Of a stretch of DNA of 64,000 bases, positions 26,934 to 39,200 are shown in pieces. The notes under the pieces were generated by a model, which did no database searches, had not been told where the DNA came from, and saw only the letters and a program-made list of their open reading frames with translations. Source of the stretch: Ditibartonella choladocola (GTDB taxonomy: Bacteria > Pseudomonadota > Alphaproteobacteria > Rhizobiales > Rhizobiaceae); NCBI RefSeq assembly GCF_002007565.1, contig NZ_CP015625.1:2294001-2358000 (forward strand). The letters are read 5' to 3'. Position numbers and translations under genes: made by a program. The first letter of the stretch is position 1; the number at the start of each line of letters is the position of its first letter.

Positions 26934-28493
26934 TCAATTGTGCTCGCGTAGACGGGTGACCAATTGCCCCACCGCATAATAGGCTTTGACCTTGGCATAG
27001 AGCCGGTCGGATATTGCTGTAATCTGGTCGCTTTCGGCAGAAAACGTATCTCTCTCGGCATTGATGACATCGGTAAGGGGGCGTTTGTTCAAGGTATATT
27101 GCTGCCAATAGAGATCGCGCGAGGAAAGCGACAAATCCATCAATTGTCTGGCATTATCCATCCGTGCGCTGGCCCCTCTTTCTTCCGTTTCGGCAGAACC
27201 GCGGGTTGTACGCGAAACAAGCTGTTGATTGTCGCGTGCCTGTCTTGCCGCGCGCAGTTCCGCTTCGGCCGCCTCTATCTGATATTTTTCGCGTTTTCCG
27301 GTTGATAATTGGCCACTTAACTGCAAACCGACAAATGTGCTGTCATTGGTGGCATTGCGCTGGCCGGTTGCTCCCGATTGGCTGACGCCAAGGCTCACCG
27401 AGGGAAAACGATCGGCTTTTGCAAGCCGCACCCTTTGCTGTGAGGCTTTGACTTCCGCTTCTGCCGCAAGAACCGCCGGTGTCTTGTCGACATCGCCCTT
27501 GCCCTTGCTCAAACTGTCCATGAAACGGCTCGTTTCAGCCAATGTTGCCACTTTTGTCGGGCGGAAACCGCTGATTTGCGCGAATTTTCCCGCAGCCACA
27601 TCGAAACGCGTTGTCGCCTGCAAGAGATCGGACTTTGCCCGTTGCATCGCCACTTCCGCCTGATTGAGATCGGAAGCATCGGAAAGACCGGCTTTGACAC
27701 GCTGGGAAATTTTATCATGCGTATCGCGCAACAGCGCGGATTCCCTTTGCGCCGCACCGATCATATCCTGTGCTGCCGAAAGCTCTATGAAAATATTGGC
27801 CATATTTTGCGCCACATCTTCCATAGTGCTTTGCAGTTCGTGCATCTGTTTTTCGTTCGTTGCACGAGCTGCACCGATGCGGCTTGAGGTGCGGCCAAAG
27901 TCGTAAATAAGTTGCGAGGCTCCCACTGTGCCACGCACATTACCGGGGTCATTATTGTTACCGGAAGAATTATAATAGCGGTTATAACCGGGATTGACGC
28001 TATATTGCAGCGTCGGATACCAGGCGGATTTTTCAATCGCTATTTGTGCCTTGCCTTGAGCGACAACCGCATTGGCGCGCCCGATGTCGGGGTGACGGGC
28101 AAGCGCAACCCCGACTGCATCCTTGATGCCAATGCCATTCAAACCGATTGTCGTAACCGGACCATTTTTGGCATTTGTGTTTTGTGATTTCTCTAATAAA
28201 GCATTGTCGGCATTGCCGGAAGCCGCATCGGCTGTGACCTGAGCCGCTTTTTGGCCTTCCGCTTCATTGTTGACAGCTTTTCCGGTCGCCACATTATGTT
28301 CGTCGACAACCGACATCATGGAATCTGCTATAAGCCCCGCCTCGCCACTTCCGGAATTTGGTTGGGCGGGATGATGGCGCACCACACGCGGGCTTTGTGA
28401 TCGGGATGTGGTGCAACCGGTAAAGCTGATACCGATGGCAAGCAGGCTTACTCCAAGCAGCAGATATTTTTGCAAAAGGCTGAACTTAACCAT
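26934..28493 (-). CDS. TolC-family outer-membrane efflux protein, second secretion system
   Basis: Outer-membrane channel protein of 519 aa with an N-terminal hydrophobic export segment ending SFTGC (possible lipoprotein), a low-complexity stretch, then two outer-membrane efflux domains. Recognisable elements are ALARHPDIGRANAVV, ASQLIYDFGRTSSRIG, FIELSAAQDMIGAA and the closing YTLNKRPLTDVINAERDTFSAE. This layout matches the LapE/AggA-type TolC proteins that serve large adhesins. I chose the ATG at 28493, which overlaps the end of the halogenase gene by 8 nt (ATGGTTAA); a GTG three codons upstream is an alternative. The overlap places it in one operon with the halogenase. Confidence 0.93.
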   Translation of the reverse strand: MVKFSLLQKYLLLGVSLLAIGISFTGCTTSRSQSPRVVRHHPAQPNSGSGEAGLIADSMMSVVDEHNVATGKAVNNEAEGQKAAQVTADAASGNADNALLEKSQNTNAKNGPVTTIGLNGIGIKDAVGVALARHPDIGRANAVVAQGKAQIAIEKSAWYPTLQYSVNPGYNRYYNSSGNNNDPGNVRGTVGASQLIYDFGRTSSRIGAARATNEKQMHELQSTMEDVAQNMANIFIELSAAQDMIGAAQRESALLRDTHDKISQRVKAGLSDASDLNQAEVAMQRAKSDLLQATTRFDVAAGKFAQISGFRPTKVATLAETSRFMDSLSKGKGDVDKTPAVLAAEAEVKASQQRVRLAKADRFPSVSLGVSQSGATGQRNATNDSTFVGLQLSGQLSTGKREKYQIEAAEAELRAARQARDNQQLVSRTTRGSAETEERGASARMDNARQLMDLSLSSRDLYWQQYTLNKRPLTDVINAERDTFSAESDQITAISDRLYAKVKAYYAVGQLVTRLREHN

Positions 28494-30168
28494 GTGTTGC
28501 ACGCAAGTTCCCTTCTGCTGTTTCTATCGTTCCGGAACTTTCCGAAAACTGCCTGTCGGGTTTCACTCCAAATTCACCGGCCGGAACCGTTGAATAATTC
28601 CGGTAGGCGGCAAAGCCTTGCTGTTCACGCGGCTCAATGTTTCCGCTATCTTTCCATTGCGGCTTGGCATTTGCCGCATTGATCCGCATAAGTTCGGCAC
28701 CATATTGTTGCATTCTTTCCATGATGCGCGGCGGCAGATAATTGAGGTCTCTGATTGCCGCACCGGCACTGATAATGCCGAGCGGTGCTGCAACAAACAG
28801 CCAGTTCATCAAATGAAACAGGGGAGACCAACCGCTATTATAACCGGCAATGTCGATAATGCGGGGTAACCGTTCTGAAAAACAGGCTTTCATGGCTTCA
28901 TAATTTGGCGAACGTTTTGCCTGACCGGCTTCGCGCCAGAATGCGCTGTCAGACCGGCCACCATCAAAATGCATACGCTGGAAATCGGCTATTTCGCCGA
29001 AGCTTCTGTCATTTGCTTCATTGAAAGCCCCGATCGTGTGAGCGCCGATAATCCCCTGACAGGCAATGAACGTTCTTTCAAGCTCGCCAAGCTGTTGCAA
29101 CATATGCGCAAATGATGAAGACTCAAGCGGACTGATAAAGCCTGACGCAACACCGAGAGAAACCACATTATTGTTCCAGACGGTTTTGAAATTCCCCGCT
29201 TCGTAAGTTGAAATTACGCCCGCCGTGACTGCAAAACCGAAATAGGATTGAAGCGCTTGCCTGATTTGCGTTTCAGTGCCTGATTTGCCGGAAAAAACAT
29301 AGTGCACAAAGACATGATCTCTCAACGGCACTTGCCATAAATAACCATTGGCGAGCGCCACCGCCGCACTCACAAGAGAGGGGTTTTTTCTTTCTTCGGG
29401 AATTTTAAAAGACAAATAGCGGTCTTCCGGCAATTGTGATGAAAATGAACGCCAGACGGATTTATAGGCCTTTTCTGCACCAAGCCGCTCGAAACCGGTT
29501 GCATCAATGATAAAATCGGCAGAAATTTCGGCACCACCGACAAGTTTCAATGCGACAACATCGCCACTTTCGGATTTGACAAACTCGACCACCTTCCGGC
29601 TCCGGCTGGAAATCTGCCGCGAAAGGGCAATTTTTTTCAGAAGCTTCAAAAATTTGCCGACATTGAAATGGAATGTCGGCTTTATGCCGCTACGCCGCAG
29701 ATTGAAAACGGCATTGGCTTCGACTTGTGAAGCACCCGTTGCAACCAGTGAAAATCCGGGAAACAAGGTATGAAGAGGTGTTCCCGTTGCAATACGGGTC
29801 GCAAGAAACGGCCAAACTCCGCGAAACGAAAAATCAACCTCTTCGACATGTTCGTCGGGTGCAGGAAAAAGCTCATAGAAAATATCGTTTGCATTGTCCG
29901 CGCGCCAACCGTGATAGGCATTGCCGATTTTGAAAGTTGCATCGGTTTCGCGCACAAATTCATCAATGTCGATAGAAGCACGTTCAAGACTGGCAATAAA
30001 ATTGCCGGATCCGCCCTCGCCCCCTGAATAAGCCGGATTATCGGGATCTTCCAAAACCACGATTTCCACATTCGGGCTGAACACACGTCGCAACATCAAT
30101 GCGGCCAACCAGCCGGTCAATCCCCCACCTGCAACTGCAATTCTTTTTGCGTGCCTAAGATCCAGCAA
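28486..30168 (-). CDS. flavin-dependent tryptophan-halogenase-like enzyme
   Basis: Cytoplasmic FAD enzyme of the tryptophan halogenase family, 560 aa from the chosen start. Using that start, the FAD-binding motif AGGGLTGW begins near residue 13, the catalytic lysine of DATFK is residue 80 (PrnA Lys79), and the glutamate of SPLES is residue 349 (PrnA Glu346). The halogenase motif GWxWxIP appears as GYLWQVP (275-281), with the first tryptophan replaced by tyrosine. I prefer the TTG at 30168, preceded by AGGTGGAG at 7 nt, because the spacing to the FAD motif then fits the family; TTG 30261 or ATG 30237 fall in or before a hairpin. It lies between the giant adhesin gene and its TolC gene. No flavin reductase is nearby. 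Substrate unknown. Confidence 0.85.
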   Translation of the reverse strand: MLDLRHAKRIAVAGGGLTGWLAALMLRRVFSPNVEIVVLEDPDNPAYSGGEGGSGNFIASLERASIDIDEFVRETDATFKIGNAYHGWRADNANDIFYELFPAPDEHVEEVDFSFRGVWPFLATRIATGTPLHTLFPGFSLVATGASQVEANAVFNLRRSGIKPTFHFNVGKFLKLLKKIALSRQISSRSRKVVEFVKSESGDVVALKLVGGAEISADFIIDATGFERLGAEKAYKSVWRSFSSQLPEDRYLSFKIPEERKNPSLVSAAVALANGYLWQVPLRDHVFVHYVFSGKSGTETQIRQALQSYFGFAVTAGVISTYEAGNFKTVWNNNVVSLGVASGFISPLESSSFAHMLQQLGELERTFIACQGIIGAHTIGAFNEANDRSFGEIADFQRMHFDGGRSDSAFWREAGQAKRSPNYEAMKACFSERLPRIIDIAGYNSGWSPLFHLMNWLFVAAPLGIISAGAAIRDLNYLPPRIMERMQQYGAELMRINAANAKPQWKDSGNIEPREQQGFAAYRNYSTVPAGEFGVKPDRQFSESSGTIETAEGNLRATHG

Positions 30169-30233
30169 TTTTTGTCTCCACCTGAGGTTTAACGCTGCAA
30201 CGGGAAAGATACGCCCCGCCCGAAGGTCACTCT

Positions 30234-30258
30234 CCATGGCGGGAATTTCCCGCCATGG
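30234..30258 (-). promoter_or_regulatory. strong intercistronic hairpin after the adhesin stop codon
   Basis: A perfect 11-bp inverted repeat, CCATGGCGGGA and TCCCGCCATGG with a 3-nt loop, starts nine bases after the adhesin stop codon (TGA, 30267-30265). No T-run follows on the minus strand, so it is more likely a processing, stability or partial-termination element that lowers expression of the downstream halogenase and secretion genes relative to the adhesin. It also argues that translation of the halogenase starts downstream at 30168. Confidence 0.7.
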
Positions 30259-30264
30259 CAAAAA

Positions 30265-33200
30265 TCAACCTATGATGATCTGATGATTTGCCAACAAAGT
30301 CTCCAGATCTGTATTGACATTGTTCAAAGTCAGAAGGTCGCTCGACTGGAAAGCATTCCCCTTGCCATCACGGTCAATGCTCAAAATCGTATTGCCGTTT
30401 TCAACGCGGGTCGAGAGGAAGTCCTTGATATTATCCCCCCAGTCGATCTGGGCTTTGCCCTTGTCGTCAAAATGGGCAGCGCCATCAGCATCGGCACGGT
30501 AACCTTGCAACAGGTCCTTCACATCAATACGGTCGGCATCATTATCAATTTTGGTTTTGTCGGCATCAATATAGGTTCCAACCTTGAAGCCATAGGCCGT
30601 GTCACTGCCATTGCCACCGGTTGCATCATCCTGCTGGATCAGGCGATAAAGCAGAAGATCATGACCGCCGGATTCAAGGTGATAGGTGTCGTTACCACCG
30701 CGACCGTCAAAGAAATTGTCACTCTTGTTACCGGTGAAGGTATCGTCGAATTTACTGCCGTAAATACCTTCAATGTCATTGAATTTGGCGTTGTTGAAAC
30801 CTGTCGATTGATAGCCGGTGTTACCGAGATCGACTGTGACACCGTTGGTTGCCTTGCCAAAATCGACAATGTCTTCACCACCGCTTGCCTGCCAGTATTT
30901 CTCGCCGGCATCATTCCTCCAGCCACCACCACCGGAATAACTCTGGCTACCGGCTTCGGCGGTGAAAACATCATTATAACCGGTTCCGACAAGTCCCGGA
31001 CGATAGCCCTGGGTTGCCGGATCATTATTTCCCGCACCGGTGGTGACCGTGTCGCCATCCTTATTGGCATTCAGAATATAGGCATGGTCGGCTTCAACAG
31101 CTTTAAGACCTGTCCACGAGGTGTTGACATTTTCTATTGTGTTTTCTTTGCCATAACCGGTTGTATCTGTTGTGCGGGTGTGGGCAATGCCGCCAATATC
31201 ATTCGATTGCCCCTCGGTATTGCGCAAGACAACAACCGAATAGGTTTCATTTTCTTTCAAGCCATAGAAATGGACAAGACCGGTATTATCGGAAACACCC
31301 ATGCCACCTTGTGCATTGATAACCTGCACGGCAACCAGTTTTCCCGAAGAGTCAAAAAGCTGGACGGTATTGTTATAGAACACATTGGCACCATCCTTGT
31401 CGGTGATGCGAAAATGCAATGACGTTCCATAACCCACCTTGTTTTTGTTCGACAAAATGAGCGATGAATGGGCGTTGTCACGCTGCATGGTGACATCAAG
31501 CGCGCCATCCCAGTCATAGTCGACAACACCGATGCCATAAATGAAGTTAATGCCACTGCCATTAATGCTCTTTGGATCAACATCGCCTTTGGCACTGGCA
31601 AGACGGCCACCCTGCGCACCGAAAATATCCCAATTATCCCATTGGACCGCGCCATCAAGACCGAGGCCGCCATTATGCCAGAGTTTCGTGCCGGAGACAC
31701 TCTGGCCAAAGCCCGGAACCTCCAGAATATCCATTTTGCCATCGTGATCCCAGTCGATAGCAACCGACCAGCGACCGTCAAGGTCGTCCTTCATACCGTA
31801 AGCACCACGCAATTGCCCGGTTCCGTCACCTTTATTATAAAAGATCTGGCTTTCCTTGTTGCCATGCCAATTACGGTGATTTTTGGCAAGGAACAGGTCC
31901 ATATAACCATCACCATTATAATCGGCCCATGTCATGGAAATGGTATTTTTATAGTTGTCAGGACCAATTCCCTCATCAGTGCCATTACCGTAACTCGGCA
32001 ATGAATCGTCAAAATGCTGGCCAACTGACCAGTTGGCACCATAAACCCCGTTAGGGGCAGACACACCACTGTTCATGAGCGTCATCAATTGATACCAGTT
32101 GTTGCCAAAACCGGAAACGCCTGTCGTATTGTTAATCAGCCCGTTACCGGCAAAATCAATCGTCCCGTTATTGTCAAGGTCGATTGCCGACACATGGTGA
32201 TCGGTCATAAAATTGGTTGTGAGCGCGGACTGGTTACCGCCGAATTGCCGCCCCATACCGATAAACTGGTTGCCGTTCAGGCTTGACGAAGTCGCGCCCT
32301 TGTTCAAGAAGATAGATCCTGAATCAATACCGGAATCACCCTGAATGACATCAAGATAGCCGTCGCCATTCATATCGAAAGTGGCAATGCCGCCGAGGTG
32401 GTTTTCAATAGACACACCATTGAGCATGTCGGCATATTTCACATCGACATAATTCCATTGATTATCACCTGTGCCGACATAGGCGGCGGTTGTATACCAG
32501 GAATAGGAGGTTTTTGTTGACCATACATCAATGTAGCCGTCATGGTTATAATCGGCCATAGTATAGGAACCGAACAAAACATATTCCGGCCCCCACCCCC
32601 AAACGTCAACCGTCCCGTTGTTAATTCCTGTCTGATAATTCAAATAGTGGGCTTCGGCCTTGCCGCTACTGTTGAAAACCCAGACATTCGAATTGGAAAT
32701 GACCTGCCACTCGCCATTATTGTTGAGAGCGACAGCCTGCGTATAACTTAAATCTCCACTACCTCTTTGAGTATTTCTGTTTGAAATTCCATAATCGGGA
32801 ACATTTGCAGCACCGGTTGTGTCAACGCGCACTTCGACATTGTGTGCTTCGCCGACATAACCGGAATTCGACACAATTGCCGTGGTAAAGATATAGCTGT
32901 GGCGGTCGGTCAGGCAGCCATCGGGCAGTTTGAAACTGAATGTGCCATCCTTACCGATCTGGCTTTTGTCGACATAGCCCAACAGCACGTGATCGCGATA
33001 AATGCCGATTTTCGCACCATCTTCAAGGTCGGCAAGATTGCCGCTGATTTTACCCATCAAAACAGGATTTGTAACATCGACATATTCACCATTCTGGAAG
33101 ACTTTACCGGTTTTACCGGTAAAGCCCACAAATTCGGAATGTTGAGCCGAACCATCGCTATCAATAACAACAGTTTTTGCCGACTTTTGGGTTGCATCAT

Positions 33201-36200
33201 CATCATAAATGCCGGTACTCGAAATAACGCGCGTCTTGATGACATAACTTCCGTCAGCAAGGGCGGGCTTATTTCGCCAATCAAGTTCCCACTTTCCATT
33301 GGCTGAATTATAGGTAAGGTCATACCATTGGTTATTGATGAGGGCTTGAACCTTGTCGGTATCCTTTAGCGTTCCATCCACTTTGAAGCTGAAGAGCAGT
33401 GTATTATCCTGCGTTGTGAAGTCGCCGCTCTTAAACCCGGTATCGTCGGTAATACTGTCGAGTGTGGCCTTGGCACCGGGAACCGTTTTATCAACAATAA
33501 ACGAATGCGCTTTAGATGCCGGTCCTTCATTGCCAGCAGCGTCCACCGGACGGGCCGTCAACGAGTGTGAACCATTGGCAAGCTTGGCATCGGAGTTTCT
33601 GTTACCCGCTTCCCAGAACCATGTATGATCGCTATCCACATCCACTTCGGCAATCAACTTGTTATTGTCATAAATGCGCACTTTCTTGGCGTCGCTCGGT
33701 GCGTTTCCGCTGAAGATCGGGCTATCATCATTGGTGTAATCATTTTGATTGACAGTGATAACGGCCGGACCGTCTTCACCATTGGCACTATTCGGCAAAA
33801 CATTATCCTGAACTGTCTCGCCGGTTATCTCCTTGGGTGCGGTAATGTCGACCTTAACAACATATTCGTTTGAAATGCCGCTGGTCTTTCCCACGGCATT
33901 TTGCGAAACGGCCGTAAACTTGTGGTCATCTTCGGTGAGCATTGGTCCGGTTGTATAAGACCAGTTGCCGTTGCCATCGGCATAAACGCGGCCAAGTTCC
34001 TTGCCATTATCATAGATGATAACAAGGCTGTTCTTCGGTGCCGTGCCGTTAATCGTCGGGTTGGTATCGTCGGTCGTGCCATTGTCGACACGGGAGCCAC
34101 CATTTGCAACTACGCCCTGAATAAGGCCGACATCATCAATAACCCCGGTAATTGTCGGCTGTTCCGGTTGACCATTATCAATATTCAGTTTGAAATCCTG
34201 TCCGGCAAGAACATTGCCACCGGCGTCTTTTGCCTCGACATAATAATTATGTTCGCCGGCGGTCTGTTCCGTCAAACCGATAGACCATTTGCCGTCTTGC
34301 CCGACAACGACCGGGTCACCAATTGTCGTTGATTTTGAAGAATCGGTATAAACGGTGACAGTCGAGCCTTGTGGTGCCGTGCCGTGAAGTTCGGGCGTTG
34401 TATCGTCTGTGTGCCCGCCATTGGCAATCGGGCCTTTAAGCGGATCCACATTGTCAATGGCATAATCAACCGTTACGGTATTTCCATTATCGGCTATTGT
34501 AATATCGGTTCCAATGCCGCGATTGCTTTCATTGCCGGCCGCATCTTTTACTGTGGTGGTAAAATGATGTTCGCCTTTATCAAGCGGTGTTGTCGGTGTG
34601 AACGACCATGTACCATCCGGATTAACTTTCGTCTCGCCGATTGCTTTGTCACCGTCATAAATGGTTACAACATCGCCGTCTTTCCAATTATTTATCTTGC
34701 CAGAGAAGGTTGGCGTTGTATCGTTTGTTGTTCCGTGATCGGTGAAGGCATCGGAGATCACGGCTTTATTGGGGGCAACATCGCTTGAGATGGTAGCGCG
34801 TCCGGGACTGTCCGGTGCAGTTCTATCCACCTCGAACGGATAGGGTGCTGTCGCTGCACTCTTGGTACCGGTTACGTCCTGCGCCTGTACCCAAATATTA
34901 TGAATACCTTCGTCAAGCCGCTGCAAACTCTTTTCCCAATTGCCATTGTTATCAACTTTTACACTTCCGATCAGGTAGTCCACACCATTGATACGGTCGT
35001 AAATATTGACAGTTGACCCTTTGGTACCCGTGCCCTTTATAAAGGGGGTATCGTCGCGGGTAACGCCATTTCGCTGGATCTGGTTGTCAGGAAAACTGAT
35101 GTTCGGATTCTCGTCGGAGCCAAGCTGGGTAATAGACGGTGTTCCGGGAGCGTGCCCGATAAGATCGAATTCGAATATATCCGATTTTGTCTTTCCCGTT
35201 ACTCCGGAATGGCTGACAGGAACAACCCAGAAACGGTGGTGCCCCGGTAACAAAGGACTTTCCGGCTCCACACTCCAGGAGCCATTTTCATTGATATTTG
35301 CCTGGCCGATCGGTTTGGCATCAGGGTCGGATGGATCTCCATCATAAAGAAGAACATATTTAACCTTGGCCGGATCAAGCGAACCTGCTTCACCTTTGAC
35401 TGTCGGCCTATTGTCATCGGTAACAGCGGGCTTGCCATTTTCACCGATATTGCCTGTTTCAGGGTTCTGGTCGTCATAGACAACATAGCTCTTCGAGCCT
35501 AACCAATCCGGCCCTTGCGTTGTCAGGAACAATCCCAGCGGCGCGGATTTTTGCCCCTGATTGCCTGCTGTATCCTCAAGCACTGCAACAAAATAATATT
35601 CCGCATTATCCGGATAATCGGCCGCATCAAGATTGGGTGTAAATTTCCAATTGGTTCCATCAGGATGGACAGAACCGAACTTGATCGGATTGCCATTCTT
35701 ATCCTTCAGGATATTGCCATTTTTATCCGAAAGATAAATGACAACATAATCGCCGGACTTCGCACCCGTGACTGTTCCATGTAATTCGGGTGTGCGGTCG
35801 TCGGTATAGTTTTTCTCGGTATGACTGTTGAATTCGTTTTTAACACCAACATCATCAATGAATTTATCCAGTGTTAACGAGCCATCGGGAGCATCGTTAT
35901 CAATTGTCATCATTCTTTCGGTGACCGACGATGTACGACCTGCATTGTCAATGATGCGTGTTTTTAAAAGATAGTCGCTGCCCGACGGTAAAGCGGTTAC
36001 CGGACGGAAGAAATAGCAGCCCTTTTCTGCGTCATAGGTTGTGTCATACCAATGACCGCCAATGTTGATCTGGACTTTTTCACCATTTGCAGCATTCAGC
36101 GTTCCGGACACATTTATATAAATTGTCGGTCTGGTGTCGTTGGTTACAAAATCGTTCGCGTCATAGCCGGTATCCTGCGTGATAGACGAAATGTTTGCTG

Positions 36201-39200
36201 TTGTCGCAATCGAGCCGCTCAGAACAGTAAAATCCCATGCATCGGTCGGAATGCCGATATTTCCCACCGCATCAACAGGTTTGGCCTGGAACGAATGGTC
36301 GCCATCACTTAAAGCCGTGTCGGGCGTATAGCTCCATGTATATTGCCCGTTATTTTTGATTACATCGACTTCGCCGATTTTTATTCCACGGTCGTAAATG
36401 TAGACCTTTTCGGTATCGGCACTGGCCGAACCGCTATAGGTCGGCTTGTTATCATTGGTCAAACCGTCAATAACACCGGTGTTTTCATCTACGTCATCAA
36501 CAAGACTGGTGTCAGTCAACGCCGCCGGTGCTGTCAAATCAATGGTGTAGTCGAATATATTCGATTGATCGCTTTCGTTTCCTGCCGCATCAACAGATGT
36601 TGCCGTAAAGTGATGTTCTCCTTCCGGTAACGGGCTTTGTACGGAATATTCAAAATGGCCGCTTGCATCGGCACGAACACTGTCAACAAGGCGCGTTACC
36701 CCGTTGATCGTATCATAAATATTGACCATACCATTGGCTTCGGCACCTCTGCCTTTCAGTGTCGGGGTGGTGTCGTCACTCGCCGAGGGGGATGTCATAT
36801 TGTCCGATTGCATGGCACCGACATCGTCGGCAACGTTTTCAATTACCGGAATATTGGTGTTGCGTGTATCGACTTTAAGTACAAATTCGTCAGAGTCGTT
36901 CGAACCACCTTCGGCAATGATTGTATGACTTCCATCGGAAAGTGCCTTGTCTGTCGGCCACACGAATGTCCAATATCCATCGCCATCCGCATAGGCCTTG
37001 CCGATAAGTGTTTTGGCCCCGTTGATATTGGTATAGATGGAGACGGTGGAATTTGCCGTGGCGCGCCCGTGCAGTTCCGGTGTTGTGTCATTGGTGAGAC
37101 CACCGTCAGAAATCCTTCCCGTGTAATCCTTTTCGTCATCAACGGCATAAAGAACGCTGACTTTTACATTTGTCGGATCAATAGTGACCGAAGTTGATTG
37201 GCTTTTTGCACTTTCATTTCCTGCCGCATCGGTGACCGATGTTGCAAATTCGTAATTACCTTTATCAAGCGGATTTTCCGGTGTCCACGACCATTGGCCA
37301 GACGACGGGTCGACCGTTGTCTCGCCAAGCTTGACATATTCATCGCCGACCTTGTTGTAAATGGTAACCTTGTCGCCCACTTGCGGGTTTTGAACAGTAC
37401 CGCTGAATGTCGGGGTTTGGTCGGGTGTCGTTCCATTCTGCGCAATCGTACCGGTTTCAGGTTCCTGATCGGATTGAAGAGAAGGAACATCCGGCCGGTT
37501 TGGCGCTTGATTATCATAAATAATCGGATATTCGCCGGTTTTTGAACTCGCCACACCCGTCTGGTCGACAGCCTGCACAACAAAACCATGCCGCGTTCCA
37601 AGACCGTTTGTCGACGTATCTTTCAAGGCATAAGCGGCCGGAAGTTTGAAAGTCCATGTGCCATCCTTGTCGACAATAACTGGATTGTCTTCGGTATTGA
37701 TTTCTTCTCCGTCAAGGTAAATATGGATACGCGTACCCACAGTCCCCATGCCGTGAAGGGTTGGTGTTGAATCGTCTGTAGACTGGCCTTTTTGCAGATA
37801 AACGGGGTTACCATCCGGATTTTTATAATTATCAATAATATTGGTAATTGATGGCGTGCCCGGAGCGTGTCCGGCGAAATTGAAATCCCAATCGGCATTT
37901 TCGAGCGGTGTGCGGTTTCCGGCCTGATCGACAGCAACCAGATGGAAATTGTGTTGTCCGGGGTTGATAGCCTTGTCGGGTATAATCGTAAACGAGCCAT
38001 CCGACTCGATAAGCCCCTCGCCGATTTTGGTGGTTCCGTCGTAAAGTTCTACAACGCCACCGCTCGCACCCGATACTGTACCGGGTCCTGCATGCACTTC
38101 CGGATAATTGTCGTCTGTGACACCGTTCGAATGGGGAATAATACCGGTTACCGGCTGCTGGTCATCCCGCAATTCGATATTGTCGACATTCCCCCAGATG
38201 GGAGGAGTCTTGTCTACAGTCAACAAGAAGTCGGCACTTGTCGCTCCTTCATTTCCTGCCGTATCCTTGACCACCGCAACATAACGGTGACTGCCTTCGG
38301 CAATATCCGAAAGCTGGTATTGCCAGGTATAGGTTCCATCGTCGTTTTTAGTCAGACGGATATTATCGGCAACACTGTGGAGATTGCCTTTGTCATCACG
38401 ATAATAGAGGTGAACAAGATCGCCGTCATGTGCACCTGTGACAGTGCCTTTAAGGAGGGGCGAGCTGTCGTTTGTTGCACTTCCTGATGGAAGATCGCCG
38501 ACATTGTTCGGGACATCATCATAGGCGTTGTTGATCGTTACTGTGTATCCGTCAACCGGTGGCGTGGTATCAATCGTCATATCATGTCCGGCCACCGGAC
38601 CGACATTGCCTGCCGCATCTACAACACGCGCTTTGATGTGATAGACCTGCCCGGTCAGTTCATGCCCTTTTTGAACAGAATAATAATACTGTCCGGTTTC
38701 AGAATTATAATCGGCTTTTATCCATGTCTGCCCGTTATCAAGCGAAATTTCTACATGTTCGTCACTGGCGATCGGCTCGTCGACAGTCACGAGAATGGTA
38801 GGCCTGGTATCCGAAGTATTGAAATCCGATCCCGACACGCCGGTATCATCAAGTATTCCCACAATTTTCGGTGTTGATTGGGGAGCCTTTGTATCGACGG
38901 TAAATTCCGACCCCTGACAATCGGTACCCTCATTGCCGGAAGCATCCACCGGACGGGCTGTCAACGAGTGCTTCCCTTCGGAAAGCGGTTTATCTTCGGA
39001 AGGTGTGAATAACCATGTGCCGTCTTCCTTGACCTTGGTCGAACCGATCAGCTTGCCATTGTCATAAATATTGACAGTTTTTGCGTCGGAAGGTGCTTTT
39101 CCCGAATATTCGGGACGGTTGTCATTGGTATACTGGTCTTTTTCAAGTTTACCGATAAAATCATTGGCATCGTTTTGGACATCATCGGTCACCGAAACTG

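Noticed and set aside
30283..31422. 379-codon plus-strand frame
   Set aside because: Antisense shadow of the adhesin C-terminus; the long opening results from the biased codon pattern of the repeat protein.
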